Assembly: GCF_007655135.1 (NCBI RefSeq)
Contig: NC_045134.1
Span: 11,552,982 to 11,616,981, forward strand
Direction: 5' to 3'
DNA: 64,000 nt
Origin: Punica granatum
Taxonomy: Eukaryota; Streptophyta; Magnoliopsida; Myrtales; Lythraceae
The position numbers and the translations under genes are program-made. Below are positions 9,325 through 20,854 of this stretch, in pieces. Numbering within the stretch: the first letter of the stretch is position 1; every line of letters begins with the position of its first letter. The notes under the pieces were generated by a model that worked only from the letters and a program-made list of their open reading frames with translations, ran no database searches and had not been told where the DNA came from.

Positions 9325-12300
9325 ATGGAGGAAAAGAAGAAGATGTCACAGCTGCAGATGATAGCCCTCCTCCTCTCTGCACTCTCTCTGTTCTTCCATG
9401 GAGCTCACTCCTCCACAGTCGTAGTTGACGGGACCTCCGAGTGGAAGAACCCCATCGTTCATGTCGGAGACGTCGTCGGTGAGTCCCGGCCCAACAACAT
9501 TTTCGACAGCTTCCTAAGTTTTTCCCTTTATGCTTTGTTTGTGTACATGGGGATCAGACATGACTGATTGCTCTGTTTTTGCTCTGTTTTGCGTGTGTGT
9601 GGTTGTTCGGGGCAGTGTTCAGGCACAAGCAGGGCAATGCTCTGTACATTTTCCAGAACCGGAGAGCCTTCGACCTCTGCAACTTCACTCAGGCTTCTCT
9701 CCTCACCAAACCCTCCTCCTCCTCTTACACGGTACACATCCCTCTCCCTCTCTCCAATTTTTAAAAATTAAAATTTATTGTTGTTCTAACATAATATCAA
9801 AAGAAAAGAAAAAGGATAAAATGCCGGTAAAATCACCGTGTTTGGCTTTTTTTATAGATAAAATCATATGTTTAAAATTTGATTTTAAAAATCACAATGT
9901 TACGTTCTGCTCCCATTTAGTGACCACAAATGTCTGCCGTCGACCTCAAAACGTAATGTTGCGAGTTTTAAAATTAAAATTTGGTTTTATTTGGAAAAAA
10001 CTTTGTAATTTTACCGAATGCATGTTTTTTTATATTTTTTCTTTTATGAAAAAAATAGCTTGAAAAATCAATTACTTTCATGAAATTTATTGATTTATCA
10101 ATTTTTTAAAAAAATTTAGCCTGAAAAATCACAACTTTTACCTCCATTTTCATGATCTACCAATCAATTAATTAGGCCGTTAAACTGCTGACGTGGTTGT
10201 TATCGGCGTTGATATGGCAGATGGTTGCCTATATGGATGGCATACCGCAAACTTTTTAGCCGAAAAAATTACATAGTTTGCCTTTTTTTTTTCTCTCATC
10301 TACCAAAATATGAATAACATTTCCCTCTTCTACAGAAATATCAACTACTTTGAAAAATCACATAGTTTGCTTATGTGTCCTCATCTATCAAAATATGGTT
10401 TTTTTTTCAAAAATCACATCTATCAAAATATAACTTTTTTGAATAATTATAATTTGAATTTGAACTTGTGTCCAACAAGTTGAACTATGCTAAAATTTTA
10501 TAGATGTTGGTGTGCACAAGTTCTGTTGGAATAGTTATTTTGGCATGTTTATTGTTTTTGCAGTATAATATGTTTAAGTTCTTATACTACTTAATGAGAT
10601 AACAAATATGGACATTTTTTTTATTTGCAAATTACAAATTTGTAACTGTTTTAACACTTATTTACTATTAAAATTTATTGTAACATTCAAATCAACATAC
10701 ATATATATAAATCCATAATTTAAACTTATAATCATTCAAAGAAGTCATATTTTGATAGATGTTATTTTTGAAAGAAGTTATATTTTGGTAGATGAAGGAA
10801 CAAAAGCAGACTATGTGATTTTTTAAGCTTATTGGTACTTTGGTAAATGAGAAAAAATTTATTGATATTTTAGTATATTAGGGAAAAAAAGCAAACTATG
10901 TGATTTTTTTGGTTAAAAAGTTGTGGCATGCCATCCACGTGGGTTTTTAGCCACATCAGCACCGTTAACGGTCACGTTAGTAGTTTTGACGGTCCAATTA
11001 ACGAATTGATAGATCAGAAAAACGGAGGCAAACGTAGTAATTTTTTAGGCCAAAATTCAAAAAATTGGTATATGGAGAAATTTCATTTTCAGGTTATTTT
11101 CCCTTTTTTTTATATGGTTTGAGGTGGATAATAAATTATTTTCATTATTTGCTAAAATTTCTGATTTTTGTTGTTTGGAACTTGGAAGTGGCATCCTTCG
11201 CGCCCGGGCTTCTTCTACTTCAGCTTCAGCAACGGCTCTGCAGCCACATGTCAGCAGCCAGCCCAGAAGCTTGCCGTAGAGGTCAATTCGGCCCCGCCAT
11301 CCCCGGAGATACTCATCATGCCGCCAGTGTCACCCCCACAGGCGGCTCCTGAACCTGCATCTGGTGGGGTAATAGCTTCCTCGCCGGCGTTCCCCTGGCC
11401 ATTCCGTCCGCACCAAGAGCTCTCCCCTAGCCCCACCCCTGAAGCGAACTCTCCGACCATGGAGCCGTCTGTTGTGCCCAATAAGGCTGATGGGATTCCT
11501 TTCATCAACAGTAACCCGGCAGTTCCTCTGCCTACCGGAGAGGTGGACTCCGCCACCATACAGCCTCAGCCCACGTCCGGGCATGAAGGGCAGGTAATGA
11601 GCGTTCTTCTTTTTGCCATCTGTTCTCAGTTTTATTTAGCAACTTTTAGATAATTGTCTCGTAAGCATCGATAAAATACAAGAAATGCTGAGATACCTAA
11701 CAGTCTTTGGCTATATTCAGATTCAAAAATTGCAGGGGCTGAATAATTGAGATAGTGAAACCTGAAACATTCAAATGCTTTTGTCTGTGGTCATTTGGGA
11801 TGTGAAATAAAGTCTCACCATGCGTGTCTCTCTCTGGCTTGGTCTGTTTTCTTGTGGTCTATTCCTTTTTCTTTTTTTTTTTTTTTTTTTTTTCCTTTTC
11901 CTTTATCCTGTCGTAAGGAGGCCTGTACTAAATAGGAAATAAAGCAAAATAGAGACACATAAATCCCACTTATGAGAATTAAACTTAACTCACTGTTCTA
12001 AGACCCCTTTCTCTACTTGCTGTCTTCTTTTATATCAAGGTGGTCCACACGAACCATTTTATCTCAAGCTAGTTTCAGGCAAGAACCCAGCACGTGAGCA
12101 TATATAGCTAGGCTTTCTCCTGTAATATGAGATTTCAAATTGTCTAAATATGAAACTAGCAAACTGCCGTCAACAACTAATAATCTTGAGCTGAACTAAA
12201 CTCGAGCTATGCTCGAGATTTAAGTATTAATCATTGGAACTTTCTGAGCATATTGAGCACAAGTCAGTCACACATGAGATGACTGCAAAGCTGAAGCATG

Positions 12301-12602
12301 AAAATTGACGCCCAATCAACCCAACCCAAGCTTCAAGCTCGACTAGGTTGATACGTGCCCTTACGGACAAAAGAACAGCTACACAAAGTAAAAGGGAGAA
12401 AAGGGAAAGTGCCCAAAGTGTAGCATTCTACTGATTTGCTTGTGATAAGGTGCTTTACCTGAGCTGTAAAATGTTTTTTGAGAGGGGGTGGGGTCCTAGA
12501 TTGAGATTCATCATGTTCCCATCCTTGTGATTGCAGGTAATGGCGGGGCCGCTCCAGCTTCGAATGGCTCTGCTTTGGGCAGTCATGGTGATGATGCCAT
12601 GA
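9325..12602 (+). CDS. early nodulin-like / plastocyanin-like (phytocyanin) protein, probably GPI-anchored
   Basis: Four exons fit: 9325-9478, 9616-9731, 11189-11593 and 12537-12602. All have GT-AG introns and phases that join to 246 codons. Residues 7-29 form a hydrophobic signal peptide. The phytocyanin domain spans about 31-122 and includes GDVVVFRHK, the LC...C disulfide pair (C73, C111) and the signature WHPSRPGFFYFSFS. A Pro/Ser-rich arabinogalactan-like stretch follows to about 225, then a short hydrophobic tail, so the mature protein is probably on the outer face of the plasma membrane. The usual type-1 copper ligands are absent: F103 and T110 sit where Cys and His are expected, and there is no upstream His. 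As in other early-nodulin-like proteins, it is therefore unlikely to bind copper. Intron 2 carries a MULE-like insertion (10048-11101). The last intron is uncertain (see findings). The start at 9325 was chosen because it leaves a signal peptide close to the N terminus; M7 is an alternative. Confidence 0.85.
10048..11101. mobile_element. non-autonomous MULE-like element, copy 2, inside phytocyanin intron 2
   Basis: The ends match the element at 6573-8569: left GAAAAAAATAGCTTGAAAAA, and right (reverse complement) GAAAATAACCTGAAAATGAA. The arms share GACGTGGTTG, CATAGTTTGC and CTACCAAAATAT blocks. At 1054 bp it is about half the size of copy 1, because it has only a short central spacer. The flanks TTCTTTTAT and TTTTTTTAT could be a decayed 9-bp target duplication, but they are too T-rich to be certain. 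It makes up about 72% of the 1457-bp intron. Confidence 0.75.
11878..11895 (+). repeat. poly-T/pyrimidine tract in last phytocyanin intron
   Basis: An uninterrupted run of T within the CTTTTT-rich interior of the third intron. Confidence 0.6.
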
Positions 12603-13700
12603 GGAAAAAGATCAAGTGGGAGTTTGCAGGTTAGTCTCTTTGTAAAGAATTAGAGTAGGCCAATCATAAAAGCATAAAAAAAAAAAAAGAGGGATCCGTA
12701 GGTTAATCAGTGAGGGGATAGAGGATTGCGTTAATTGGGGGTCTAAAGTAGCTTTGGAGCGGATGATGATTGGGATTGTATTGTATTGGGATGCTGCTTG
12801 GCCCTAACCTTTTGTGAATCATTCTGGGCTTTTGTTCTTGCGGTGCAATCATTCTTGCCTCTCTCCCTTTCCCTTTTACTTTTCTCTTTCCAATCTATGT
12901 CTTTGCCCTTTTTTCTCTTTTCCAAATTGGGGGTCACGGGAATGTCTTAACATAAATGATCAGAGTGCTGTGCATCCTCGTGCCAAACAGTTACTGGATT
13001 GGATCGTCAGCGCCCGGTTTCTGGAACGTGTCATTAGTAGGAGAGTCGAGCATCGGATTTAAATGCTCCGATTCTCAGAAACAGAGAAAATAAAAGTTCC
13101 ATTCAGAAATTTGTCATCACATGGGGCGGGATTTAATCAGCTAAAGGGACAAACGGAAGCTCTTGGCCCGGTCGTAAGCTCACTTTGCCATACATATGCC
13201 AGTTCTCCAAGGAATCTATTGAGCGAGAGAAAATGTCATCACGTAGGCAATGCGCACCTGCTGCTGATGCAAACAGCAGTTAGCTTACCAGTAATACGTA
13301 CGTCGGTGAACTACTATGTGATTGCGCGATTGACTGATATGATCTGCCAGCATGCCTACCGCGGGGTTTAAGGGGCTTGTCAGGCTACTTCCAAGATCTT
13401 TCGAGATGCTAAATAAGGATCGATGACATTTTTATCGCTGTTCAAACACTTCTACTTGGTACTCATTTACTATTACACAGATTCTCTATGCTACTATACG
13501 ACATCTCATGATTGCATTCTATTTATGACAACATTCTCATACTTTGTCACTGACATACCACACTCTAATGCATCTACTCTGAGCTACTATTTAATAATAT
13601 CACTAGAGATCAGGCACACAATGTAGTTGTCTAATTTTCTGAAGATTCCTAGGAGTTCTCATCGCAACATGTCTAATTTTTCCTAGATTAAAATCAGCCT
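12603..13700. other. phytocyanin 3' region and intergenic DNA
   Basis: The first few hundred bases should include the 3' untranslated region. Two overlapping frames at 12814-13062 and 13063-13371 are open but resemble nothing I recognise. Confidence 0.35.
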
Positions 13701-14029
13701 ATCTGAACAATGAGTTTTGACTCTGCTCGTTGATTTTTCTGATAGCCCGATCCCTGGATTCCAATCATACGGGGATTGAGACCGCACACACTCGAATCCA
13801 ACTTTGTCCCTCGCAGTCTGGGCCTACATTTGATTTACCTATGGTACAAAAAGTAGATAGTCACGCAACTCATTCAACGCATAATATTCGTTATCTGTGC
13901 TCCAAAGAATGTCTTGATATCTGGCTTGGTATTTTGCATATATATTTCGAACCTTGTGAGAGGAGCATCATTACAAGTAAACTTGGGGAAGAATAAAATC
14001 CGGCCCTAAATATGCATGTGGCTGGTTTA

Positions 14030-16155
14030 TGTGTACATTCTATGGTGGCAATTTAGAAGATGATACCTACATGGAGCAACCTCTAGCATTTGTTCTGCGG
14101 GACAAGATCCATTTGATGGTGAAATATTCTCTCCTGAAGATAAGTTCAGATATTTTGGATCAAAGAGCGTTTCTATGTATCCATGTTGGTGTACCGTATG
14201 CATCATGAGGGACGAAGAATATGCTCTTGCTTATATATGCTGCCCTGGAAAGACTGATATCGTTCTCACAGCGATAATGAGTTGGGCAGCTCACAGCTTG
14301 AGGCCCATCGATGGTTAGATCGTATATGATGGGCCTGTGAAGTACTATCTCGGAATTGAAATTGTTCGTAATAAACGTGGCATCTACCTATACTAGAGGA
14401 AGTATGTGTTCAGTATCTGAATACATACACATACATATAATAACATGAAAGCGACCTTACACAGACATAAAGCTTCCTCTCAAACTTTGTCACTCCTTAA
14501 CAGTTGTGTACCGAAAATTGCAGGTCAACTAATCTGCACATTGATTGCCCAGCACAAAACAGAGAATTCCTTCAAAAGGCGATAATATAAGATTAACAAT
14601 GTGTGGACATCTCAATAGAGTACCAAAACACCCGACTTACGACAGGATCAGATTATGGAATCTTTAGTCTAAGGTTGAAAACACGGAAACTTAATGAAAC
14701 CTTATTGGATATACTTGTTTGTGGTCTGGTATCCTTTCGAGCTACAGCCAATGGGATCTCGACCTGCAACTTTGAATCAGGACTCGTACTGCAAAAGTTA
14801 GAGGGTCTCTTAATTATAAGACGAAGTTGAGCTGTGCCTGTGTGGAAGAGGTCGACATTGAAATTGAAATAGAAAGATCGGGACCTAGTCTAATCGTTAT
14901 CTTGTCTCATTCTTCATAGACGAGTTGAATTTTGAGATGGTTTTGGAAATGTTCTTTTCTATATCTAAAATCCTTTTTTTTTTTTATGTAGAAGATAAAT
15001 CCATATCTAAATTCATTTGGAAAGAATTTTTCCCTCCAAAATTTGAGATAGGATGTTTGCCTTCAAATTAACCCATAGGGTTTTCCTTTTTATTTTTTGG
15101 TGAAAGAAATTAGTCTCTAAGCCTTACGTAAAATTTGCGAACAGAAATTTCGTCTTAGTTCCATTAAAGTTACAGATAGACTTAATCCTACCCCATTTCC
15201 ATCCCCAACTGACAATATTCTTGTGCATAGTAGTGATATATGTCGGTTGGCGAGCAATTGTACTGATGAAATTGACAACTATTTTTTAGCAAATGGTAAT
15301 TGAGGATGCTTCCGTTGGACCGATAAATATGCACATAGGTGGTTTGTGTATACATTCTTAGGTGGCAGTGTAGAGGATGATACCTTAAAGGAACAACCTC
15401 TGGCATTTCTTCTGCAGGACAAGCTCCATTCCCCGGTAAAAATTCTCTCCTCAAGATAAGTTCAGAAATTTCAATATCGTTCTCTCAGTGATAATGAGTT
15501 GGGCATCTCCCAACTTGAGGCCCATCAATGGTTAGATCGTATATAATGGACCTGTGGAGTACTATATCGGGATTGAGATTGTTCGTAATAAACCTGGCAT
15601 CTACCTATATCAGAGGAGAAGTGTGTGTTCAATATCCTAATACATACGTATACATATATTAAACATGAAAGTGACGTTACATGGACAAAGTTTCCTCCCC
15701 AACCATGTCACTCCCTTAACGGTTTATGTCCTGAAAATTGCAAGTTAACTTATCTGCCATTGATTGCCCAACACAAAACAGAGAATTCCTTCAAAAGGTG
15801 ATAATAAGGTTAACAATGTGTGGACATGTTAACAGAGTACAGGACAACCCGACTTAGTACCGGATCAGATTATGGAATCGTTAGTCCAAGGCTGAAACCA
15901 CGGTAACTTAATGAAACATTATTGAATATGCTTGTTAGTGGTCTGAGATCCTTCCAAGCTACAGCCAGAGAGATCTTGACCTGCAACTTCAAATCTGAAC
16001 TTGTACTGCAAAAGTTAGATGGTCCCTTAATTATAAGATGAAGTTGAGCTGTGCCCGTGTCCAAGAGGGTGACATTGAAAACAAAATAGATCGGCCGGGA
16101 CTTGGTCTAATTGTTATCCTGTCTCATTCTTCAGTAGACGAGTTTAATTATGCAA
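14030..16155 (+). pseudogene. decayed copia-type pol fragment, tandemly duplicated
   Basis: Near 14336-14400 the plus strand translates to KYYLGIEIVRNKRGIYLY followed by a stop and RKYVFS. This matches the reverse transcriptase segment KYFLGIEV...GI.LSQRKYV of Ty1/copia elements. A trace of the DDIVLT motif (TDIVLT) lies just upstream. About 1.2 kb later (15555-15630) the same segment recurs as EYYIGIEIVRNKPGIYLYQR. The similarity covers roughly 14030-14945 and 15350-16150, and the second copy lacks about 116 bases. Stops and shifts break every frame, so neither copy is active. Confidence 0.75.
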
Positions 16156-17880
16156 GAGGGCCAGATGAGCTGGAACTGGAAAGAAACCAGAGCGGTCCAT
16201 ATTCGCAAGTGTTTGGTTAGAGTCGGAAGATATCTATATTTCCTGCTTCTTGTGGATGTTCATGAAATTTCCTCTCTCTTAAGTCTGTTAAATTTCAAAA
16301 GCTTATAATCCTTTGATGCATCTTAAACCCGTAAAATTTCCTCTAGATCAACAAATAATTTCTTCAATCGGGTTACCTCAATCAAGTGCATACGAGTTTG
16401 GAACCGATCAAGGCACGAGTCAGATTTCCATGGACTGGTAAATGAAGTCTACGCTTCTCTTTGAACCAACCAATCTTTACACATGAAGATGTTAAGAGAT
16501 AAGATCAGCATTAAGAGGAAAAAGACAGAAGTAGCTTTTTTGCATTAAAGAGGAGAATTAATTGCCATGACAGCTAACGAGTAGTTGTTATGAAGGGAGG
16601 GCCATTGCTCTGACAACCCATTGTCAGTTTTCAATGGTGAAGGGAGGAGAGAGGCCCATGCTCCCATTAATTTCTTGATGATAGCTCACCAAACGGACCT
16701 ATTCCAATAGTTTTCTTGATTAGGAATGCCGAGTTTTCTATTAGGGTGGAAGCTGGCACGAGCTTATCTCATCGGTCGGACCAGACTGACTAGACCGATC
16801 CGATGCATGAACATATTTGACTTTGACTCCACCATGTTCTAGAACGTTTTCTCCCATGTTTGAAGGGGGTGAAGGTTTGACAATCGCAAGGGGATAATAA
16901 TAAGATATTGAAAGACCCTGATGCAGGGTCAAACAGAGCTTATTAGAAAAATATAGGGAGTGGGGGCCCACACCCGTATTGGCTTCTTTCTTGGGCCCCA
17001 CCAACCCACCGATGGCACTGCATGCCCGCCTTGGCTGGCTGCAGAACAAATACTAACCCCATGTGAGGAATTCCACGGAGGAGGAAGCAGTCAAAGTCAA
17101 ACAAAAGGAAAATTCTGGGGGATGGCATGAAAGGGTCAAAGTCAAACTGAATCCCTGAGCTTAATTTAAGGGGAAAAAATGCTCGACGGACTTTACCACC
17201 ATATTCCCAACAGTCCAACACGACTGGTGAATTATTGTAATTTGAGAAGTCAATAAGATATTACTCCTTTTCGAATATAAATCAGTCAGGATTCTTTAAG
17301 GAAATCGTGATCAAGAAATTTTGTGCCCAGCGAGAAGCCGGCATTGAAGATCATCTGTCCCCGAAATAGGGTCACAGTTTTTAACTTGGAAGGATGAACT
17401 TGAGATGGACTCTCATTGTGGACAATGCTTACTACACATGGGAGCAGAACAGGACATAAAGAATTATAGTAAAACCCTGCTGAAATGTTTGTTATTCAAA
17501 TATCTGTCAGATTTGTCAGACAAAGAACTAACAATCTAAAGGGTAACACAAAATTTATTTACTGCATATTCACTCAAAATTTGATGAGAACATCATCTTT
17601 GCAAATATGGACCAGACAGACCAGTTTAACAAAAATTAGATAAGAGTATCAAGATACAATAGAGTCTTAAGAAATTCGATTTTACAGCTGCAATAGCAAG
17701 CATCACCGGACCTATGAAGGTCCGTCCAATATTCTAAATCGATTTTCTTTACTCTGCATGAATTTCGGGGCGGATTCTTTACAAGCTAGTCCATCTGCTG
17801 ACCCTTTTATTTCAGTTCTGCAAGCCTCAACAGGGGACATTCTTCTCAGTTACAACACCAAAGTCTTGCAGACTTTGCAG
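16156..17880. other. intergenic DNA, includes 3' side of the ROH1-like locus
   Basis: No supported gene. The open frames at 16741-17221 overlap in two registers and show no family resemblance. The last few hundred bases are probably the 3' untranslated region of the minus-strand ROH1-like locus. Confidence 0.35.
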
Positions 17881-17883
17881 GTT

Positions 17884-19057
17884 TCATTCATGACTGTTTG
17901 CTCTTCCCATGTAATCGAGCCCCTCGGCTCGGCTCCGGACAATCCGATGGAAGACCCTCCCTAACTTGCCGCTCCAGTGGGTCCAAACCTTCCTTCACGG
18001 AATCAAACACTTGAACCACTTCCTGGATTCTCTGCCTCACCTCCCCTTCCTCTCCTCAGTCAATGGGAATTGAACTGAATCCACCATCTCGCTCATCATT
18101 CTCGAGCACTTTTCAACCTGATAAATCTCCCTCAGCAGCCCACAGGCATTTTTCCGTTCCCTTTTCTTGGACTCTTCCACGATCCTGTCGTGGAGCGAAA
18201 GCACCGGGGCAGCCCATGTGTACTGCCTCGGGATAGAGAAATGGGCTTGCAGACCGCGGTCCTGGCACGGGATTGCAGCCACCAGGGCCCACATTACAAA
18301 CAGGAGGACTGAGGCCATCGTGAAGACGGCCACAGAAAGACCATTCGTTGCCACAATTTCATTCCCTTTCGGGCGGAGAGATTATTCCCTATGGCCTGAA
18401 TCTGCTTGGCAGCAGACCAAGACCTCGATACGCTCCAAGAGAGCGACCTGAAATGACCCACCGACCGATGATCCCTGGATGAATTGTTGTTCCGCCCAAA
18501 GGAACGGTTCCTGTGAGCCACAGTGGAACCAGAATCCTTCTCGTCGAGCATTGCAATGGCTAAATCAATCAGGGCCTTCTTCGCTCGGCGGAATTGGCCC
18601 TCCCCCAAATTCCTCTGATTTTCCAACGCGCACAAAACAATCTCCAACAGCTTCTGCCACTGCCTGATCCGTTCAATCCCATCCCTTATCGCATTACACA
18701 CGTCGAGGGCCTTCACAGTCCTCTCATTGAACTCCGCAATCAACCGGTCAATCGGGGGCGATGACGGACACCAGGGCCGGTTATTGAACATCGCCCTGAT
18801 CCGCCGAGAGAGGAACCTCGAGCAGAGGACGCGTCGAGGAGCCCGACCCACGAGAGGGAGAGCAGCTCGTCGGGGCCGGCAGAGGAGAGGTCGAGGAACC
18901 GTTCCGTAACCTGGCGCTGGAACGCCTCAAGCTCGACCTCGAGGCCAGTGGCCTCGTGGGCGGACCCGCCTTCCATCGAGTGGGCAGCCACCTGATCGCG
19001 CCGGAGGCTGAGGATCGAACGGCCGATGTGCGAGCCCTGGTAATCCGTCGCGGGCAT
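17884..19057 (-). pseudogene. ROH1/BYPASS1-like protein gene broken by four frame changes
   Basis: The conceptual product (about 390 aa, one exon, the family's usual length) follows plant ROH1-like (DUF793) proteins end to end. It begins [20 protein letters not shown], continues through [68 protein letters not shown] and the membrane segment [16 protein letters not shown], and ends VFHRIVRSRAEGLDYMGRAN. ROH1 is reported to interact with exocyst EXO70 proteins; this locus's role is inferred from homology only. The reading frame changes near 18829, 18370 and 18050 (each behaves as one missing base) and near 17955 (one extra base). Flanking protein similarity is otherwise excellent. It is therefore either a very young pseudogene or a functional gene carrying assembly indels. 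Upstream sequence at 19060-19470 is GA-rich, typical of a leader. Confidence 0.85.
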
Positions 19058-19059
19058 TA

Positions 19060-19470
19060 TCAAATGAAATCGCAATCAAGAACCCCCAACTGGCCACAAC
19101 CCCTCGAATTCCCACAACCGGCCGCCCCAAATTCAAGAACTCAAGAATGGAAAAAAAAATCCAACCCCACGAATCAAAATTAATACGATTCGAGGTCCAA
19201 TTCTGCGGATTGAGTAATACCCTGATCTCGAAACTGGGTAACGAAGATACTCTAGAGAGAGAGAAAGGATCGAGGCTAGAGAGAGAGGGGGGGGGGGGGC
19301 AGATGTTGGGGGGTGATTGTGTCGGAACCCTAACGGAAGGAGAGGATTTTATTGGGGGAATTTGGACCGCGTCTTCTCTCTGGTGGTTGGAAAGGGAAAG
19401 GTCTGAACTCCGAGGGGGGGAAGAGAGAGAATTGAAAAATATTTTTCTTTTTTCTTTTTTACCCTAATTA
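19060..19470 (-). promoter_or_regulatory. leader/promoter region of the ROH1-like locus
   Basis: On the minus strand this is CT-rich, with TCTCTCTCTAG-type runs and a tract of about ten C (G at 19288-19299 on the plus strand). This is typical of a plant 5' untranslated region. No exact transcription start can be given. Confidence 0.35.
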
Positions 19471-19984
19471 GAAAAAAAATAGTTGAAAAATGGAAATTGC
19501 TCAAATTTAAAATTTTGGGCAGTAAAAATTAACGAGGGGGAAAGAGAAGAAGCCCTTTGCATGACACGCAGCTCACACGCAGCTCACACGCCTAAAGCAT
19601 TAAATGCCGCCATCTCAGATATCTCCCGGTGTTCGCTAAAGCGGATCATGTCTCAAATCTCAGCCGTTAATTTAGAATACATGGTACTGTTGTAGGGGAT
19701 GTTTTTCATGTTTGAGGTTTCTCACTTTTTCGACCTACTAAAAAATAAAATTCTCTCAACCCTACATTATTCTTACTTGTCAAACACATTTTCGTTAACT
19801 AGAAATTAAAAATATTTTACTTTGCATGTTAGAAATGTTGTTTTTGTTTTATTTTTTAAAATGATTGCATGATAAACATTCTCTACTCTATAAGAATGCA
19901 TTTAGGGCGAGGTTAATGAGGCACGCCCATAAAACTTGAATTCTTGTTAAACCTTTGTTATATACTTAATTTCGGATAATTCAA

Positions 19985-20480
19985 GTCAAGGCGGAGATTT
20001 GTTGAGTGTGGCTCGAATTCTGAACACAGAGATCCGTGGACTCATTGAACGAGTAGCATTGGTCGAGGCTACAGTATAACAAACAGCCAACTGTCATTGG
20101 ACGTAGGAAGGAGATAGACCCCACGAGTAGTCGACTAGTAGCGGCGCATGCAGTCAAACTTCAGAGAGGTGCAAATCCTGAGTGCGATCTGGCGTAATCA
20201 GAATCAGATGGGTCAGTCATTTATTTCCTTATCCGATTGATTTCTTTCCCAGTGGTACAATCAGCCGATTTCATTTCCCATTTTTCTTGAATCAACTCTC
20301 TTCCTTTAGTTAGGCCATATCTTGAGTATATTGTATTTTAGGATATTTCAGATAGAGAGAATATTGGGATTTCTATGTTGAGAGTTTATTCGAGTCCTCT
20401 AATATCAATAGAGATCATTCATGTAAAGGTGCGAGGGAGCACCTACGATGTTGAGAGTGATTTGCCAGTTTAAGAGGCTA
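19985..20480 (+). mobile_element. possible copia-type LTR with upstream polypurine tract
   Basis: The sequence TCAAGTCAAGGCGGAGATT ends just before TGTTGAGTGTGG at 20000. This resembles the polypurine tract and TGTTG LTR start of plant copia elements. The next 450 bases have LTR-like features (a TTTAGTTAGGCC block and a CATGTAAAGGTGCGAGGGAG block) and no coding. The right edge was not resolved and an assembly gap follows at 20755. The internal region upstream is missing, so this would be a solo or truncated 3' LTR. Confidence 0.45.
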
Positions 20481-20754
20481 TTTGTGGGTTAGAGTTTGAC
20501 TCTTTTGGTTTCATGCCTTGTTCGCTCACTGGTACTCTCCATGGTTTAAGTCACCGTCAAATGTCATTTGCCCGTAAATGTTTCCTTCAAACGTTTTCAC
20601 TACGTTTGAGGGTTTTACCACATATATCTTGTATGTGTATTCTTCTATATTTCGCATTATCTTCTTTGATATTGAGTAGGTCACATCAGTTTTCATGAAA
20701 TTGCCTATATTCAACTTAGATCCTAATTGTTTCAAATCTTGCATAGCATTTAAA

Positions 20755-20854
20755 NNNNNNNNNNNNNNNNNNNNNNNNNNNNNNNNNNNNNNNNNNNNNN
20801 NNNNNNNNNNNNNNNNNNNNNNNNNNNNNNNNNNNNNNNNNNNNNNNNNNNNNN
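20755..20854. other. assembly gap, 100 N
   Basis: Exactly 100 unknown bases, a conventional gap size whose real length is not known. Open frames spanning it should be ignored. Confidence 0.98.

Noticed and set aside
11251..11584. Minus-strand open frames opposite phytocyanin exon 3
   Set aside because: They are mirror frames of a Pro-rich coding exon.
12537..12635. Alternative frame for the last phytocyanin exon (NGGAAPASNGSALGSHGDDA...)
   Set aside because: It is open, but would need a different donor phase. No GT at a suitable position in exon 3 gives that frame, and the hydrophobic tail from the simple splice fits the family better.
13063..13371. Protein-coding gene of 102 residues
   Set aside because: The frame is open but has no start context, introns or recognisable domain, and lies in decayed repeat DNA.
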